From Micrococcaceae bacterium UBA6021 (GTDB taxonomy: Bacteria; Actinomycetota; Actinomycetes; Actinomycetales; Micrococcaceae): a stretch of DNA of 15,485 bases. A model generated the notes under the pieces. That model saw nothing but the letters and a program-made list of their open reading frames with translations. It was not told the origin of the DNA and ran no database searches. The first letter of the stretch is position 1. Each line of letters opens with the position of its first letter. The stretch spans positions 1-15,485 of the forward strand of contig DIZT01000204.1 in NCBI GenBank assembly GCA_002427975.1. Reading direction: 5' to 3'. Both the position numbers and the translations under genes were made by a program. Of this stretch, positions 13,978-15,485 are shown in pieces.

Positions 13978-15436
13978 GGTGCATCGCCCGCCAGGGGAGG
14001 ACCGCGAGCGAGGGGTGGCGGGGACTGAACCTCAACCAGTCAGGCAGTCCGTCGAAAGGTCCGCCGTGCGGATCATCAAGGTGGTGGCGGCGGATGGGGT
14101 CATAGTTCGGGTCGTGGATGTCCCACACCACCCTGAACATCAGATATGCCGTTGCGAGCATATGAGCTGCCACTGCCAGGACGTAGTACGGCATATCAAT
14201 ATTGTGCTGCGTTGCGCCGTTGCTGGTCACTTGCCCCAGATACATCCAGACGGCGGCCCAGTGGAGGCCTTCAACGCCCTGCCAGATGAGGAAATCCCGC
14301 CACCGGGGCCTGGCCAGGGCCACCAGCGGGATGAGCCAGAGCACATACTGGGGTGAATAGACCTTGCTGGTCAGGACAAAGGCACCAACGATCAGGAACG
14401 CCAGCTGCGCCAGTCGCGGCCGTCTGGCCGCGGTGAGGGCCACCGCGGCAATCATGGCGCAGGCGAGCAGGAATACGGTTACGGCCAGCCAGTTGACGGT
14501 CCCAGGATCCAGGACCGGCCAGCGGAGACGCCGCGCAACCAGGTTGTAGGCGAACCAGAGCGACCCGTAGCCGGTCTCGCTGGTTTCCGTGAATCTGAAG
14601 AAATGGCCCCAGCCGGACGGGTTCAAGGCAGCGATGGGTACGTTGATGGCAAGCCACGCCGCGGCGGCCGCGCCGGCGGTGGCCAGGAATGCCCGGATCC
14701 GGCCGGTACGCAGGGAGATCAGGAGAATGGCCCCGAGAACAAGGGCGGCGTAAGGCTTGGTGGCTGCGGCCAGGCCGATCAGGATGCCTGCCAGCACCAG
14801 TCTCTCGCGCGAAAAGCAGAGCATGCCCAGCGCCAACAGGCCCACAGCCCACATGTCCCAGTTGATGGTTCCGGCCAGCACGATGCCAGGGGCCAGCGCC
14901 ACCATGGCCGCATCCCAGGGGCGTCGCTGCGACATCCGGGCGGTGGCCAGCACCGTGACAATCCACACGGCTGCTACCAACGTGGCATTAACGTCGAAGT
15001 AGCCCAGAATCCGGGTATCAGTGACCCCAACGCCTGGAACCAGCCAGGCAGTCGCCCCGGCAATGAGTCCCATCAGGACAGGGTCTTCAAACAGGCTTCC
15101 CGGACTGAGCAACGGGAAGGTGCCGTCGCCCAGGCCGCGGTTTCGGAAGAAATCCGGAAAATCGGAGTAGCACGTGGAATAGAACTGGCTGGGTGTTTCC
15201 CAGCCATTTGTCCGGCAGTAGCCCTTGATTGCGATGCCGGCCAACGCCGCCAGTACGGTCAGGATGATCAGCACACGTTCCACGGAAAAGACCCCGGGGG
15301 AGACGAGGCCGGGCGCCGACCGGGCACCCATCGGCCCGCCGATCAGTTCCGTGAAGTTCTTCAGCAGCAGGTCACTGCGGCTCGGAACAACCAAGCGGGC
15401 GCGCCGTGGGTGCGCCGGTGGCTTCGTCTCTTGCAT
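13970..15436 (-). CDS. GT87-type polytopic glycosyltransferase (start near contig end)
   Basis: This membrane protein of 488 residues (from ATG 15436) has about ten hydrophobic helices, the build of GT-C glycosyltransferases that take a polyprenyl-phosphate sugar and act outside the membrane. Family-like features are the first outer loop with YSDFPDFF, INWDMWAVGLLALGM, AATKPYAALVLG and SKVYSPQYVLWLIPL near the last helices. The C-tail is long, basic and His-rich (DPIRRHHLDDPHGG). The sugar acceptor is unknown; relatives are alpha-mannosyl- or arabinosyl-type enzymes. A longer reading from GTG 15466 is false because its first residues (MYKRQ) are adapter. The frame is still open at the genomic end (15451), and the ATG has only a weak ribosome site, so the native start could be further out. 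It overlaps the oxidoreductase gene by 8 bp. Confidence 0.87.
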   Translation of the reverse strand: MQETKPPAHPRRARLVVPSRSDLLLKNFTELIGGPMGARSAPGLVSPGVFSVERVLIILTVLAALAGIAIKGYCRTNGWETPSQFYSTCYSDFPDFFRNRGLGDGTFPLLSPGSLFEDPVLMGLIAGATAWLVPGVGVTDTRILGYFDVNATLVAAVWIVTVLATARMSQRRPWDAAMVALAPGIVLAGTINWDMWAVGLLALGMLCFSRERLVLAGILIGLAAATKPYAALVLGAILLISLRTGRIRAFLATAGAAAAAWLAINVPIAALNPSGWGHFFRFTETSETGYGSLWFAYNLVARRLRWPVLDPGTVNWLAVTVFLLACAMIAAVALTAARRPRLAQLAFLIVGAFVLTSKVYSPQYVLWLIPLVALARPRWRDFLIWQGVEGLHWAAVWMYLGQVTSNGATQHNIDMPYYVLAVAAHMLATAYLMFRVVWDIHDPNYDPIRRHHLDDPHGGPFDGLPDWLRFSPRHPSLAVLPWRAMHHA

Positions 15437-15451
15437 GTGTGAGAGCTTACC

Positions 15452-15485
15452 CTGTCTCTTATACACATCTCCGAGCCCACGAGAC
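15452..15485. other. Nextera sequencing adapter (non-genomic)
   Basis: The segment begins with the 19-base Tn5 mosaic end CTGTCTCTTATACACATCT (15452-15470) and continues with CCGAGCCCACGAGAC (15471-15485), the remainder of the Illumina Nextera read-2 adapter. It is 34 of 34 bases of that adapter as I know it and is left-over library sequence at a contig end. The genome ends at or just before 15451. Confidence 0.98.

Noticed and set aside
15437..15466. N-terminal extension of the glycosyltransferase starting MYKRQ
   Set aside because: Its first codons are Nextera adapter sequence, not genome.
1..15485. CRISPR arrays, tRNA or rRNA genes, insertion sequences, prophage or defence systems
   Set aside because: No regularly spaced repeats, no cloverleaf or rRNA-like sequence in the gaps, and no transposase, integrase or nuclease genes; the window is nearly filled by the twelve genes listed.

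Overview
The window is high-GC, tightly packed bacterial DNA, and every gene I can support (twelve) lies on the minus strand. Gene families, GC-rich third positions, a probable leaderless GTG start and a Tat lipoprotein point to an actinobacterium. The mix fits Arthrobacter or a relative in the Micrococcaceae; that placement rests on memory of such proteins, not on a search. The right edge is the end of an assembly contig: the last 34 bases are Illumina Nextera adapter, not genome. The left edge cuts a gene.

Layout, in the direction of transcription (right to left). A polytopic GT87-type glycosyltransferase (13970-15436) overlaps by 8 bp a phytoene-desaturase-like FAD oxidoreductase (12538-13977). 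After a 78 bp gap with a candidate leaderless promoter comes a lipoprotein penicillin-binding transpeptidase (10471-12459). A 113 bp gap holds a long inverted repeat and is followed by an ABC-F ATPase (8675-10357). A second gap (8561-8674) holds a terminator-like hairpin and a third copy of the motif that forms the inverted repeat. Then come an MFS transporter (7361-8560) and a PAP2-phosphatase/diacylglycerol-kinase fusion (5791-7332), 28 bp apart.

Next is a compact four-gene unit: ABC ATPase (4746-5690), ABC-2 permease (3816-4742), sensor histidine kinase (2441-3790) and LuxR-type response regulator (1752-2444). Spacings are 3 bp, 25 bp and a 4 bp overlap, so this looks like one self-regulated export module, and a small palindrome lies upstream of its first gene. 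The window ends with a Tat-exported lipoprotein of the intradiol ring-cleavage dioxygenase family (796-1689) and the first 261 codons of an M18 aminopeptidase (1-785), 10 bp apart.

Several products act at the cell envelope (glycosyltransferase, transpeptidase, lipid phosphatase/kinase, ABC export with two-component control, lipoprotein dioxygenase), but they do not form one pathway that I can name. There is no CRISPR array, RNA gene, insertion sequence or phage gene. The least explained signals are the two related intergenic elements around 8.6 kb and 10.4 kb.
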